Shown piece after piece: positions 1-12,371 of a stretch of DNA of 64,000 nucleotides (positions are counted from its first letter, which is position 1; each line of letters opens with the position of its first letter). The position numbers were made by a program, and so were the translations under genes. The notes under the pieces were generated by a model, which was given only the letters and a program-made list of their open reading frames with translations, ran no database searches and was not told where the DNA came from. This stretch comes from Rhizophagus irregularis (taxonomy: Eukaryota > Glomeromycota > Glomeromycetes > Glomerales > Glomeraceae), in the NCBI RefSeq assembly GCF_026210795.1, contig NC_089431.1, forward strand, positions 1,922,001 to 1,986,000, read 5' to 3'.

Positions 1-2399
1 TTCATAGTTGATTTTCTATTCAAATCTGTCCAATCATTTGCTAAATTGATTAATAAAAGAAAAATCCAATATGTAAGTCTAATATGTTTAAATAATTAGG
101 TATCTTGCTATTTTTATTATTTTCATTTTTCAAAAGTGATGCTAATTCATGATTTACAATCGTCAACTATAGTGACGATAACTTTGGCTCTATATTCCTA
201 GCGATAAATACAATCTGTTTTGTGATAATACGCGCACAACATTTTGATTTTCTATTTAATTACCTGTAAATTTATATTTCGAGAATACATCTGTCTCAAA
301 GGGATTCTTAGAATGAAACCTAATTGCCTCTGAAGTTCGTTCATTATCTGGCCAAAAATCTATATGAAGGAAACGATATCTTACATATTTAAGTAACGTT
401 CTTATCGAGGAAGAATAGAAATGTTCTTTGATTCAACAGGTGTGACTTATTTACTTCTGAGTGATATCTGCACAAACTGCAAGGGGTATCGTCCTCTGTG
501 GTTTGGGGTATCGTTCCTCAGCGCAGTCAGTGATAGCAAGTGACTAGGTCATTGGTCATGTGTCATTTGGGTCATTTCAAGGTTAATTTGAAAATTAAAT
601 CATAATTTTGCCGAAATTATTTACACAAAATTTTCGTTAGATGAAATTTGTCACGTGACATTATAAATTTATTAAGTTTAAATGACTCATTTGCCATCAC
701 TGTTAAATAAATAAAGTGAGCGCTGTATATAAGACCATATGAAGTATAATGGATGCACCACCTTCTCAATTGATATTTACTGACTGCCTTTTATTTCTGA
801 TTTTAGAACGTCCGTGGAATAATATAATATGTAAATATTATATAAATACGCAACAATTTATAACTTATTAGCTACCAAATAATTTTTTAAATAAAGAATT
901 TAGCTAATTTAAATAATATTTACATTTTATTGGATAGGGATATCGGTCTTTGACCGATATTTTTTACCTATCCGATAATTATAAATATGAAATAGTTATT
1001 GTTACGTGATAGGTACTGTAATGTGAAATGCTCGAATATGAACAAAATAGTTCCGGATACCAATAATTTGCGCACATAATATTTGTTTTGCTTTTTCTCT
1101 TCCAATTCACCTCATTTAATAAACCATTTTATAGTAAAAAATATATGTACATGGATGATAAGATGTTGAAGTGGGCGACAAGAATGCTTCGATTTGTATT
1201 GAAGATCAAGTTCTTCAATTAAAGTATGCAATAAGAATTTTATTTGAAATTTAATATATAATATACTGTAGAATTTCAGAAATAAAGTCCGGTATATAAG
1301 AGAATATATAAATATCAGTAATTTTGATAAACAAGATACTTTAAAATTTTGATTGGGATTGTTAGTATTATTTTTAAATTATTTCCGATACATTAATACA
1401 ACATAATATTGTCCACAAACGATGTAAGTAATATAATAATCTTTAATGTTCACTGGAAGATTGGAAGCAAATGTTATTTCCAATTCCAACAAGATAATTG
1501 AAAATTCCTAATGCACATATTGTAGTTATAAATAAATGTATATGTAAAATAATACGTGCTGAAAAATATTGAATAAAAAGTATTTTAATGTACACATCTG
1601 CTGGTTGGGTGGGTGAATACAATTTTTCGATGGTATTTATATGACATATGAATTCATTATTAAATAAAGTCACACTACGTTAAAAAAATAAAATAAGAAT
1701 TCAATGAAAGTTTCCATAGATCAAACTTTCAAAACTGAGCAAAACTATAATTATGAAATCTGAAACCTCTGAAATCCTGTACCTAAAAGCGCAGTTTGTT
1801 TAAATATCAAACTGATTTTTGCAGATATCGGAAATATCATATTCTTCCAAAGTAAGTTTTCCCCCATAAATATATCTAAGATAAAAAACGTACGTATGAA
1901 TAATTTTAATCGCTCGGTTTACGGTATTTATCTTTTAATTTAATTTTTTCTTATTGACAAGCTGCAACAACGTACTGTACATTGGTAAAAGATAAATTTT
2001 GGCGATAATCTTATGAGGATGAAATTATTAACCACCGTTGCTGATGAAATAGTTGATGCTATATTACAAATAGATAAATCATTTTAGCAATTTAATTTTA
2101 TTTTATGAAATTAATGAAGCACGTATTTACGTGATTCAGGCATTAAGTGTATCAGGTGATAATTGAAGATCCAGATGCTAAATTAGTAAACAATAAAAAA
2201 AACTATTGATAATTATTAAAATTCAAATTCTAAAATATGTGTTAGCTAAAAAAGAAATGACATTGAAAATTTTTAATATTTTAATAATTTTGAGAATGGG
2301 AAATTCAAATGTGATTTATTTCAATTACTCTTTCATTAAATAATATATTAATTTAATAATTATTTTTCATAAACATCTGAGAAGAAATTAACGTGTTAA
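1..2399. other. Intergenic, no gene seen
   Basis: AT-rich sequence with frequent stops in all frames. The only open frame of any length, near 1443-1673 on the minus strand, has low-complexity composition, no splice-linked continuation and no familiar motif, so I treat it as chance. I see nothing else that I can support. Confidence 0.6.
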
Positions 2400-2482
2400 G
2401 ACGGCATGGCCGAGCGGTTAAGGCGTTAGACTTGAAATCTAATTCCCTTTGGGGAGCGTAGGTTCAAATCCTGCTGCCGTCG
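2400..2482 (+). tRNA. tRNA-Ser(UGA)
   Basis: Acceptor stem GACGGCA (2400-2406) pairs with TGCCGTC (2475-2481), with discriminator G at 2482. The anticodon stem TTAGA/TCTAA encloses loop CTTGAAA, giving anticodon TGA at 2433-2435, which reads UCA serine codons. The long variable arm (CCCTTTGGGG) is typical of class II tRNA-Ser. Internal promoter boxes are visible as TGGCCGAGCGGTT (A box) and GGTTCAAATCC (B box). No intron is present, and 3'-CCA is not encoded, as expected for a eukaryotic nuclear tRNA. Confidence 0.97.
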
Positions 2483-2487
2483 AAGTA

Positions 2488-2495
2488 TTTTTTTT
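2488..2495 (+). terminator. Pol III terminator of tRNA-Ser
   Basis: A run of eight T residues starts 6 bases after the mature 3' end of the tRNA. This is the usual RNA polymerase III stop signal. Confidence 0.8.
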
Positions 2496-3196
2496 CATTC
2501 ATGGATAGTATGATAATTTTATAAAATTATATCCGATCTATAGATTAAATGATAGTTAGAGGGTATTGTAGCATCAAAATTGTAATCAAGATATATTATT
2601 ATAAATTTATATAATAAATAACATGCGAACAATTATATTTTGTTTTAGTATGAAATAGATATAACAATAAACTTTTCAACTATCGACGTGATGATGAGGA
2701 TGATGAGTTCGTTATTGATCAAAGTCAACAATCAAAACAATTGCAGTCACATTAATTTTGCAATTACCTTCTATATTTGGCTAAATTTAAAATTTGGTAT
2801 AATGATATTCGGTTATTATGTTAATTATATGACTAATCTGTTCATGAATTGTTGAATTTCTAAAAAGAATACGAAAAACACAATAACGAATCAAGCAACA
2901 CGTGATTTCTATCAAATATCGAAAATATGAATATCGTCTAACTGCTAATGAATTTTTCACCATTTCGATTTTGACTAAAATTACAAATCATAAAAATATC
3001 ATATTCTTTGAACATACCCTGAAAAATAATTATGTATTGTATCTTGGTATATAAAACCTAACATTAAATATATTATTAAAACACTTTTTTCACTTATATA
3101 TTAGTACAGTACATTAAAGTTACATAACAGCATTGAATTTCTATAAAAGGCCTCGTTATGATTTGGTAAATTACCAAAATTAGAACTTTATTTACT
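2496..3196. other. Intergenic between tRNA-Ser and the ion channel gene
   Basis: About 700 bases of AT-rich DNA holding the 3' flank of the minus-strand channel gene. No coding or repeat feature is supported. Confidence 0.5.
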
Positions 3197-6100
3197 TTAT
3201 TTGGTATTAACATGATAAGTATTCGAATTTTTAATAAAACTATTTAATAATTCTTGCATATCTTTTATTTGTTGTTTAAATTCATCTCTCATTTGTTGCT
3301 TAAGTTCTTCAAATGATTTATTTTCATTAATTGGTTCTGGAATTTTTAATAAATTTCTTAATCGATTACTAATAAATGGAGGTGAATTAAATTCAGTTCG
3401 ATTATTATCAATTGCATTAATTAATTTATAAACCTTATTAACAGGTATATCATAATGACTAAAAATAATTAAATAAGATATAATTAGAAAAATTAGAGAT
3501 ATTAAACGTTTAAAATAAATATACTGTACTTACATCCAATCTGGAAACCATTTTTTATTACATCTTTGATAAGGCAACATGTAAAATAATTCAATTTCCA
3601 TAATAATCTTTTTTAAAAATTATAATAAAGTCAGATATATATTAAAATAAAAATATTTAATATTTATTTATTACCTTTGCCTTTTGAAGTAAAAATTCTT
3701 CATTCTTATCATAATTTTCGATCGCCACATTAAGCAATCCAATAAACAAATTCATAAGGTAAATTACCGTAAAAAATGTAAATAAGACTAAAAAAAATGC
3801 CATCGAAGGAGGAGTTTGATGAGAAGTCCATGGTGATAAAGAATCAGAGTTACCTATATATATATATATATATTTAAATTAATAATTAATTTTTGATTAA
3901 AAGTAATTATATAATTATATAAATTATTACCTATAAGAAGTAAATACATAGCTAAAAGTGAAGTTGGAAATAAACTAAACATATTTGTATTTGAATTAGG
4001 AGATTGAATTAATGTAGTTCCATCCGGATTAATAGAATTATCGTCATCATTTTTATTTGGTTTTAAAAGAATGAAAAATGCATGAGCAAATCCAGATATA
4101 ATAAGAAATAAGACTATTAAAAATGGAAAGACCTTTTTAGCAACCCCAATCATTAAAACAAAATAAATTCCAAATGATTCAAATACTCGAAAAAATAATA
4201 AAAATTTAATATTTAGTAATAAATTAGAAAATGCTATAATCCAAAGTGGTGGTTTTCCATAGATAAGCCAATATATTGATGTTATAATAGATAAAAAATA
4301 CGCCCCTACATCTATTAATAATAAAAAGATTAAATATAATAATGTACCGTATATATATACAAAATATTTGTATATCAATAACTTACCAAATAAGTTCCAT
4401 AAATCAGTAAAATAAAATTTTGGATTCCATAAACATTGTCTAATCTCAAAAGTTAAATGTATAAAACCAAGTAAAATTGAAATTATAAAAAGTATATTAT
4501 TATTATCTTGTTCTAATGTAGAAGCTAATGCAAAACAAAGAAAAAAAATAGTATAAATTAACCAAATTAAATAATAAATTTTTTCAAAAATTTTCCATTT
4601 AAAATCTATAATAGCAGCAAAATTCCACCATTTATAAAAATTATTGGTATCTATATTATAAAAAAGAATAGGTTTTGGTTTATATAAAATTTCATTCCAA
4701 TTATTATAATTATTATCTTGATATTTACAAATTTGAGGAAAAGGAATAATAAAACTAATAATTTCTTCCTTAATTTTTAAATGATGAGTTAAACTTTTAT
4801 AAAATGATATTAACCTTTTAATATAACTATTATTTGATGGAATGGATTTTTCAATAGAAATATTATTTGAATATGCATGAAGGGAAGTATTTGTTGAATT
4901 TTTGATAGATAAACAAATAGGAATAGATGTATATATAATATATTTTGTTACTAAATGAGAATAATGATCACATAATTTAGGTAAATATAAACTAATAAGT
5001 GCCATGTAACTGTAATCTGCTGAATTCTTTTTAATTAATTCAATAATTTTATCAAAGATTAATTGAATAATATGAATAATAAAATCGTTTTTTTCATTAA
5101 TTACTACTTTTAATATTTCTGATCCAAATTTTAAAAATTCAATTGGATCATTTATAATATATAAAATTAATGCCTTATATTCTTCATCTTTATCTTTTCT
5201 ATTTTCAATCATTCTAAATATATTAATAAAATTTGGTGATGGTAATGAAGTTTGTAAATCATTAAATTCATCATTTAACATTTTTTGATAATCACGTGAA
5301 CTCCAATATTTATTATTCCAAAATATCGAAGTTTTAATGAATCTTCAACTGTATAAATAAAGATTCCTTGTTTAGTAATTAATGCCAAATCCTGATTATT
5401 CAATAATCTATATGAATATATGTCATCATATTTAAAATAAATTAAAGAATAATTATTCTGATTTTTTTCCAATTTATCATTATTTTGAGAATTTTTAATT
5501 CCAATAAGTTTAACTAAATTAGAAGTTTTTCTTTCAATAATAAATTGAAATAGTTCCCCACCTAATTGAACCATATGATTTTCTGGAAATTTATCATTAT
5601 TCTTATTATTATTGATATCTTTAAGCATATCTTGTATAGTTTTGAAAATTGGCAAAGTATAAATGTTATTATGATAGGTAATGTTTAACATTTGTTGAAA
5701 TATATTTTTATTCAATCCATCCGTAATCCAAATATTATTTTCAATAACAGAAATTTTTTTGTTTGATTTAGTTATAATAATATTTTGAGAGTTGCCAAAA
5801 CTATCACTAATATCAATCGCATCAGAAGTATGAAAAGGATCTAGAAATTTGTAAAAGTTTCATTATTGCAGTATGTCCTAATGATTAATCCTTCAGAATC
5901 ATCTTCTAAAGTTACAAATTCTATTGGAATGCCGTCTACGAATAAAAAAAAAAAGCAAATAAAATTATTATCAGATATTAAAATAATTACTAAAGTAATA
6001 CTAACCATATCTTGAAATCCACATTCCAGTTTTCATTGAAAATATTACAACTTCTGTACTAATATTTAATGCTAATAATGTTTGATTTTTATTTATTACT

Positions 6101-7000
6101 ATATTATTAACATTAAGTGAATCACCAAGTAAATATCGGTATTCCATATCAAAAGTCATAGTCAGTAAATTTCATTGAGTAAATCCATATTCATTAAAAA
6201 GAAATAACTTTGTTTGATACAAAAGACAACCAATATGATGTTCTTTTATGTTTTTAGGAATTTTTATATCATATATTTGAGGAATTGTATCTGTTGTTGG
6301 TCTATTATTAACAAAAGGGTACTTATAAATTTTGTAATTTATTGATATTTTATCTAATATTACTAGAATTAAATCTCCATTTGAAAGAAATCCAATCGAA
6401 ATTTCATCATTCGAAGAAACAAATAGTTTATCCGCATGCATAAGTTGAAGAAATTGAACTTTGTCAAAATCAATAAGACCTACACCTAAAATTAAATAAT
6501 TATTATAAAGTTGATTTTGTCCATAAAGCATATTTTTGTAATAATAAAAGATACTTACGAAATTTAAACCTATTTCCATAACATAATAATAAAAATTTTT
6601 GATATAGCGCAAATTTATAAACTTTGTGGGGTGGATTAAGGTTGAAATACAAGTCAAGTTTTTGTTGTCCATTTTCTTCGATATTAGCTAGCCATCCAAT
6701 AATTGCATTATATTCTTCACTATAAGTAACAACATAATTATTTTCTTTACTATGAGTATCAATATATTGAGAAATTATAATTTGCTCAATTCTTTTCCCG
6801 GATTTTTCCCCATAATTTGTATTTTTTTCAAGTCCAAGTACGTTCACATTCTTTAAACCATAAACAAGACTCGACATTATCATTTTAAATTTAATTTTTC
6901 TTGCATTTGTTGTTGTTGTTGATAATGTTGGTAACATATTGTTATTTATTCCCGTTATTAGTCCTTTTACTCCTTCCATTTCAACTACAGTGCTTTCCAT
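3197..7000 (-). CDS. TRP-like ion transport protein, frame interrupted
   Basis: Membrane cation channel of the ion-transport type greatly expanded in Rhizophagus. I read seven exons: 6559-7000, 6006-6485, 4387-5935, 3931-4311, 3675-3853, 3534-3607 and 3197-3458, all with GT...AG introns. The N-terminal half looks like a beta-propeller region. The C-terminal half has clustered hydrophobic helices, including LLFFRVFESFGIYFVLMIG and a last helix near FFTVIYLMNLFIGLLNVAI, followed by a cytosolic tail with KQQMRDEFKQQIKDMQELL. Three breaks are seen: a TGA where a Trp (TGG) is expected (6172-6174), a one-base shift near 5845, and one in an A/T run near 5321. The start is probably at 7000; another in-frame ATG lies at 7027. 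It may be a young pseudogene, or intact with sequencing errors at the two shifts. Confidence 0.8.
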
Positions 7001-8136
7001 TGTCACGTAAATAAAATTTTTATTCAATAAAATTTACGATAAAAAAAAGTTCTTTTTTATTGGAGTCATTTATAATACTTCGCATGATCACTCCGGGAAC
7101 GATATTTATAAAATTTGTGAAACATGATAACAATGAATAATATAACAATGCGTCGAAATCGTCAAATTTATATCGTCCTTTCATTTTGAGAACTTTCATG
7201 TTTAAATTAAATAAATACTTGTCAAAAAAATCCATTACCGATGGGATAAAGACACATATTAACGTAAGTGATTATACATTTTTTGATCAATGTAATCGAT
7301 GTATCTAAATTTTTATATATGTGCATACGATTTAGTCGTTTAGATCAAGGATTCAATACACTTTTTTTTTTATTTTAAACTAGGAAAGAAAACCAAAAAA
7401 GTGAACGTTTCATGATTTTTGGATCATTCAATCAGATTGCTTGTTGTTCAGTGAAGATTAACTTTGGATGCTTTTTTTAAAAAATTTTACTGCTTTAATA
7501 ATAATCACGGCGGGACGGATTCATCTCGGCGAATGCATATTCTAATTGCTTATAAACCTTGAGTTTGTAGTTAAGAAAGTTACTGAGTTACAAAATTAAC
7601 AAATTAAGTATCTTACAATAAAGAATTAGCAATAAATATATGCTTATTTAATACAAGCGCCAAATATTTCAAGTCATAATATGAGCCTCACTAATATGCT
7701 ATTAATGCTATTCATAGTTTATTAAATACAAATAGATTAAATAGATTCCATTCTGCTTTTACAAATTACATAAATACCGAATTTCTGCTACAGGGACTTT
7801 CTGTAGTATCAAAAATTCACTCCCTGGAGTCGTTAATTCATTATGAGAATATTATATTTATATCTTGGAACAAAAAACTTCAGGCAAAAATATTATTATT
7901 AATTATATTATAATTTATCGCACATTTTGTCATACAGTATCACGCGATTCTTGAATAATAGAATTGAGGACCTCATAATATACCATAATTATCACATTTT
8001 TTGGAAATGGCACATTACATAAACTGTTAGCAGATAATATTATTAGGAAATAACTTTGTACATATGTGAGATGATTTATTTAGCGTATTCAATAACATAT
8101 TTACGATCTGTTTCTAAAAACTTTTTAATTAGTAAA
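7001..8136. other. Upstream region of the channel gene
   Basis: Non-coding AT-rich sequence upstream of the minus-strand channel and of the DUF7918 gene further right. It is recognisable in shortened form at about 15610-16330, so it belongs to the duplicated segment. No convincing gene is present. Confidence 0.5.
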
Positions 8137-9198
8137 TCTTTTCAACTTCTTTACATTTCTCTCTTCCCAAATTCCTGAAAAAAAAAATACTCACGTGATC
8201 AACAAATATAGCCACTTAATATTAATCTTTAGATATGCTTCATGCTAAATCAAACATGAGACACAATCAATTATCAAATCACTACTTCGCACCCTTGTTG
8301 CTTATTTATGATATGATTCCAAACTTTTAATTTCGTATATTAAAGACCAAATTAACGATTTATCTCGAGTCACATGGAAACAGCGTAACGATAATTTCAA
8401 AGCCTGGTAAGGATTACAAACGATCCAAAATACATTATAAAAGAAATTTCGAGCATTTACCTACACACGATCTCACGAAGAGATCATATTAACATTTTTG
8501 TTCCGCCTTATCATAAACACAACCCCCGTATTGATCCGTCTGGCATCAAATTTTTTACATTCAGGATCATGGTCTTCACATAGAGATGAACTTTTATTTG
8601 AACAAATAGATTTATTTGATATATTTCGGTTTGATTCTATTTTTTAAATTGTATAATAATCATTTAGTTACGTAATTAGTTTTTTTTATTTCTCTTTTTT
8701 TTTCTTTTTTTTGGTGCAGACACTTGGGTACTGGCGTACCTTCCTGTCGTTTTTTTTCCTTTTTTTTTTACCACTAGAGTGAAGTTGTCTCTTAGGCGAC
8801 TTGTTTTACAGTTTATTTTTGTACTACTTTTGATTCTATTATACAGTTTCTTTGTAATCTTTACTGGAACTTTTTTTACTCTGAGAAATAAAAATAAAAA
8901 ATAAAACATTAGATATGCTTCAAAATAATTTTTAATAATTTAGATATTCATTGTATAAATGATAAAGAGAAAACAGCCACAAGGATTGTTTGAATATAAT
9001 GTTATGCCATTTGGATTGAATTTGAGTAACTAATTTATAAAAGAAAAACACAAAATTAATCCATAATTAATTGCTTTTTTCAATCAACTTTTTGTTTTGG
9101 ATTTAAAAAAAAATTTTTTTTTTTATTTGACCTTATAAACAAGTAATGTAGAACAAATAATTAAATTGGTTATACAAGACTAAAATATTTATTTTGGA
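8137..9198. other. Block present only in duplication copy A
   Basis: Copy B runs directly from sequence matching 8136 to sequence matching 9199, so about 1.06 kb was gained in A or lost in B. The block contains a short fossil of a reverse transcriptase frame near 8971-9030 and a Lys-rich minus-strand open frame (8676-8909) with no recognisable domain. An insertion in A is the simpler reading, but no clean target duplication is visible. Confidence 0.5.
8971..9030 (+). mobile_element. Fossil of a Ty3/Gypsy-like reverse transcriptase
   Basis: A very short stretch translates to a segment like the palm-region consensus 'GLFEY.VMPFGL' of Ty3-type reverse transcriptases. The rest of the element is not recognisable nearby. 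It is an old, broken fragment; family assignment rests on this one motif. Confidence 0.55.
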
Positions 9199-9480
9199 TG
9201 AATTTAGGATTATGAAAATTACATAAGGATGATCGTCCAATATGTGAAATTAGACTAAATGTGTTAATATCATTTTAAACAAAAATAACAAAAATACAAT
9301 TCAACCATATAAATGGAACAAAAGAATTACCTAATCATCAATTATCATAACAATCATCATAAATTACATCATTGCATATCGAAAAATTACAAATCACAAA
9401 TAAGTTAACAATCGATTATAAAGTCCTGTATATTTTTCAAATTTTTTTTTGATTTTTATACATAAAAAAGTTTGAAAAAG

Positions 9481-10621
9481 ATGAGAATAGAAAGGTGGAC
9501 TTTAGAAGTTCTAGTTAACGAAATACCTCTTCAGGAATATGTAATTTCTGATTCAGTACTTGGAGTAAATATAATTAATTAATTATTAGATTTCTCCCTT
9601 TTTTTATCATATTCACGATTGATTTTTTTTCCTTATATTAAATAGGCCAGTGCATCTAACGCATTGAAATCATATGTGGTCGAAGGAGATCGAAAGAAAT
9701 TTTGGTATAATATTCAAAAAATTATACTTGACTACAATGAATCATTAACTTTTTTATTTATTTATTTATTTTAGCGACTCGGCTACTTTTGTTGCAGTTC
9801 CAGCACCTGGAACACATTATAGCATAGTAGTTTCTCCGAGCACAAGTGAAATCGCACCCAAAATTTATGTAGATGGTATAAATGACGGCTATTATGTAAA
9901 CAGTAGTACTTCGTCATATGGCATCGTTAAGGGTTTTTATAATGGAAATAAAACAATGAGATATGATTTTATTTTCGATAAAACAGAATGGATTGAAACG
10001 GATATTCCACAAAGAACTAAATATGGTGGACTTGGTGCAATATCTGTTTATTTCTATAAAATTATAAATAAGTATAAATCATCAAGAAATTATAATTCAG
10101 AAAAAGCATTTGAAAAGGTAAAGATTCCGGAAACGAAGAAATGTTTTGACGTGGGTCTTACCACAAAATTTTCCGAAGGCATAGAATATTATGGTTATGG
10201 TTCAATAAATTCGATAATAAGAGAAAATGAACCATTAGCTGTACTTCACATTAATTATCGTTTAGCTGATTGGCTTATTCCGATGGCTACTAATACGAGT
10301 TATACGGCCTCTGCTGTTTACCGAACAAATACACAAAATTCCTGTGCTTCTGCTTCTACATCTACCTCATCTACATCTACCCCATCTACATCTACCCCAT
10401 CTACATCTACTACTGCTACTTCGTCTGCTCCTGCGTCTACCTCTTCTTCTGCTGCTACTAATATAGACATTAAAAATGAAGTTAATAATTTTGAAAACGA
10501 TACTGAAAATAAACCTTTAATTACTCAATCTGTCAAAAAGAGGAAACGAAGATACCAAGAAATGATCATAATATTGGATTCGGATGAGGAGTGCACACAT
10601 GAAGTGGTGGAGTTAGATTAA
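9481..10621 (+). CDS. DUF7918-like protein with NLS and SUMO-interacting-like tail (copy A)
   Basis: Three exons (9481-9564, 9646-9704, 9775-10621) with short GT...AG introns give about 329 residues in an intact frame. The N-terminus (MRIERWTLEVLVNEIPLQEY) and the conserved core ending in LAVLHINYRLADWLIP match the DUF7918 pattern of fungal proteins; the biochemical role is unknown. After the core comes a Ser/Thr-rich low-complexity stretch made of repeated TCTACATC-type triplets. The tail has a basic cluster KKRKRR (likely nuclear localisation signal) and then IIILDSDEE, a hydrophobic core followed by Ser and acidic residues, which is the form of a SUMO-interacting motif. The start is the first ATG and agrees with the paralogue at 16655. 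Confidence 0.85.
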
Positions 10622-11099
10622 TATGACAAATGTTTTATTTTTTCAATAATATAGTTATCTAAATATTTAATGTTCTAGAGATAGTAATTTGTTCCTGTTG
10701 TATTAAAAAATGTTACGTGATACCCCTATAAATAGTAGCTAGCCTATATATATAAATGCACTTTATTAGCTAGCATTCAAAAATAAATGTATAATAAAAA
10801 AAAAAATTCATAAAATTCAAAACTCATTCCCATTTTCTTCAATTTTTCATATAACAGATTTTTATTAATTCTAGTGAACAAAAGACCGTTTCAGAATATG
10901 TACTGTAATTCAGTTCTTTGAAGTAAATACTGTATAATAAGATTGGCTTAATAAAATAAGCTAGAGTTGAGATCCGTGTATCCATGTATTCGTGGTATAT
11001 ACAGAGCGACAAGGATCTTGCTTTGGGAAGAACAAACAAGAGAAAGCAAGAGAAAGAGATTTTGATTGGGGAAAAAGATGCTACAAATCATACAATGAA
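10622..11099. other. Non-coding flank of DUF7918 copy A
   Basis: Shared with copy B up to about 10998 (around 'ccatgtattcgtgg'). Beyond that point copy A carries the block containing the Fanzor-like relic. The minus-strand open frame 10839-11039 has no recognisable content. Confidence 0.45.
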
Positions 11100-11466
11100 T
11101 CCATAATTTGATAGATAAGTGCCATCACCAGCTGGCCCGATGGTTATGTCAGAATTACAAGATCATTTTGCTACCTAAATTCGAAATGTCACATATGGTG
11201 CTCAAGAATAAAAGAAAAATCCAATCAAGGACAGCATGCTAACCTAGTCACATTTCAGATTTTGAATGTTTCTTTTGTACAAGTTAAGAGAGTACAAGTA
11301 TTGCAAGGTCATCAAGTGCACCGAGGAGTACACTTCTAAGACGTATGGGCATTGCGAACAAATCAATGACAAACTGGGTGGAGATGGATCAGGATGTGAA
11401 CGGGCAAGAAACATCTTACTCAAATTGTTAACGGAGGGTCAGGTTTTGGCCTACTTTGGGACATAA
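11100..11466 (+). pseudogene. Fanzor/TnpB-like nuclease relic (C-terminal part)
   Basis: The decayed frame matches the C-terminal half of TnpB-family RNA-guided nucleases as found in eukaryotes (Fanzor). In order I see a helix like LARWLCQNYKIILLPKFE, whose 'LPKFE' is the usual RuvC-II glutamate region; then, in another frame, SHFRF followed by MFLLYKLREYKYCKVIKC; then EEYTSKTYGHCEQINDKLGG, the first half of the OrfB zinc ribbon; and ARNILLK, the end of the RuvC-III 'DRDxNGARN' block. The second Cys pair and the DRD residues are missing, so the nuclease is dead. Breaks include TAG and TGA codons near 11245-11265 and one shift nearby. The block is absent from duplication copy B. Confidence 0.72.
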
Positions 11467-12371
11467 ACCTGTAGGGATGCGATATGAATGATGCAGATAA
11501 TGCATAAATAATATAATATCTATCTATAGGCTTTATAATTTATTTTTTATTATCAAGTAATTTATATAATACATAAAATTTTAAGGCATTTTGTTTAAAA
11601 CTGATCCTTGTTCATTGTCTTCCTATATACAATTATTAGAGTTCCGCCTGATCTAAAATTCAAAATCCATTATCCAAATCACTAAAAAGATAAAAGGAAT
11701 ATTAGTACGTTCCCAAAAAAAGAACCTCTTTTTCAACAGAGGCGGAAAAAATATTAAAAAAGACAAAGGTTTAAACCATTTTATAATAAAAAAATAGATT
11801 TTATATTTATTATTAATCATTTAGATATTAAAACAGATGAAAACTAAACCGAGAAAAGTAATTTAATTGTTTCTATTGTTTTTCAATTGTGAATGGCCAA
11901 AAAAAACTATCCGTGGATACTATTCGTTAGAATACACGGATAACTAAAAGGCATATCGGCGGATTTGCGTAATCATATTAATCATATTATAGAAATGATT
12001 TGTTCGGCTGACATGCACAAAGTGCACATGTGCACATTAGTGTTTAAATGTGCACAGTTGTACAACAAAAAATGTGCACAAATTATTACTAAAAATAGAT
12101 AAATTATATATAAAAAAAGCAACTTTACATAATGATTTGTTATGATTTCTTAATTTAGTAATAAATTTATCAACTTGTGCACATGACTTTTGGTTCAGAT
12201 CTTACACACTGCTGACATGTTGATTGCGCAAATCGTTTAAAAGGGAGTTCATGTTTTTGTATGACAAACATTTTTTCGAAGTTTAAATTAACTTGTTTGC
12301 ACACTAATTCTTCGACTGTTTTGTTGTTTTTTTTTTGTTGAATATAATTCCAAAGTATCAAATTTTATTGA
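11467..12371. other. Non-coding sequence upstream of BTB-cullin copy A
   Basis: About 900 bases matching 18220-18900 in copy B. Near the end is a cluster of GTGCAC words. A minus-strand open frame at 12170-12361 lies inside the likely promoter of the plus-strand gene and shows no domain, so it is not called. Confidence 0.45.
12014..12086. repeat. Cluster of GTGCAC palindromes
   Basis: Several near-identical GTGCACA/TGTGCAC words occur within about 75 bases, with another at 12176. They resemble, with CpG changed to CpA, the GTGCGCAC-ended element at 48941-49233 and may be an aged end of the same family. Confidence 0.4.

Noticed and set aside
1443-1673. Minus-strand open frame of 76 codons
   Set aside because: A/T-biased composition, no domain, no neighbouring exon; consistent with chance.
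8676-8909. Lys-rich minus-strand open frame
   Set aside because: Mostly AAA/AAG from T runs on the plus strand, no recognised domain, and lies in the block missing from the duplicate copy.
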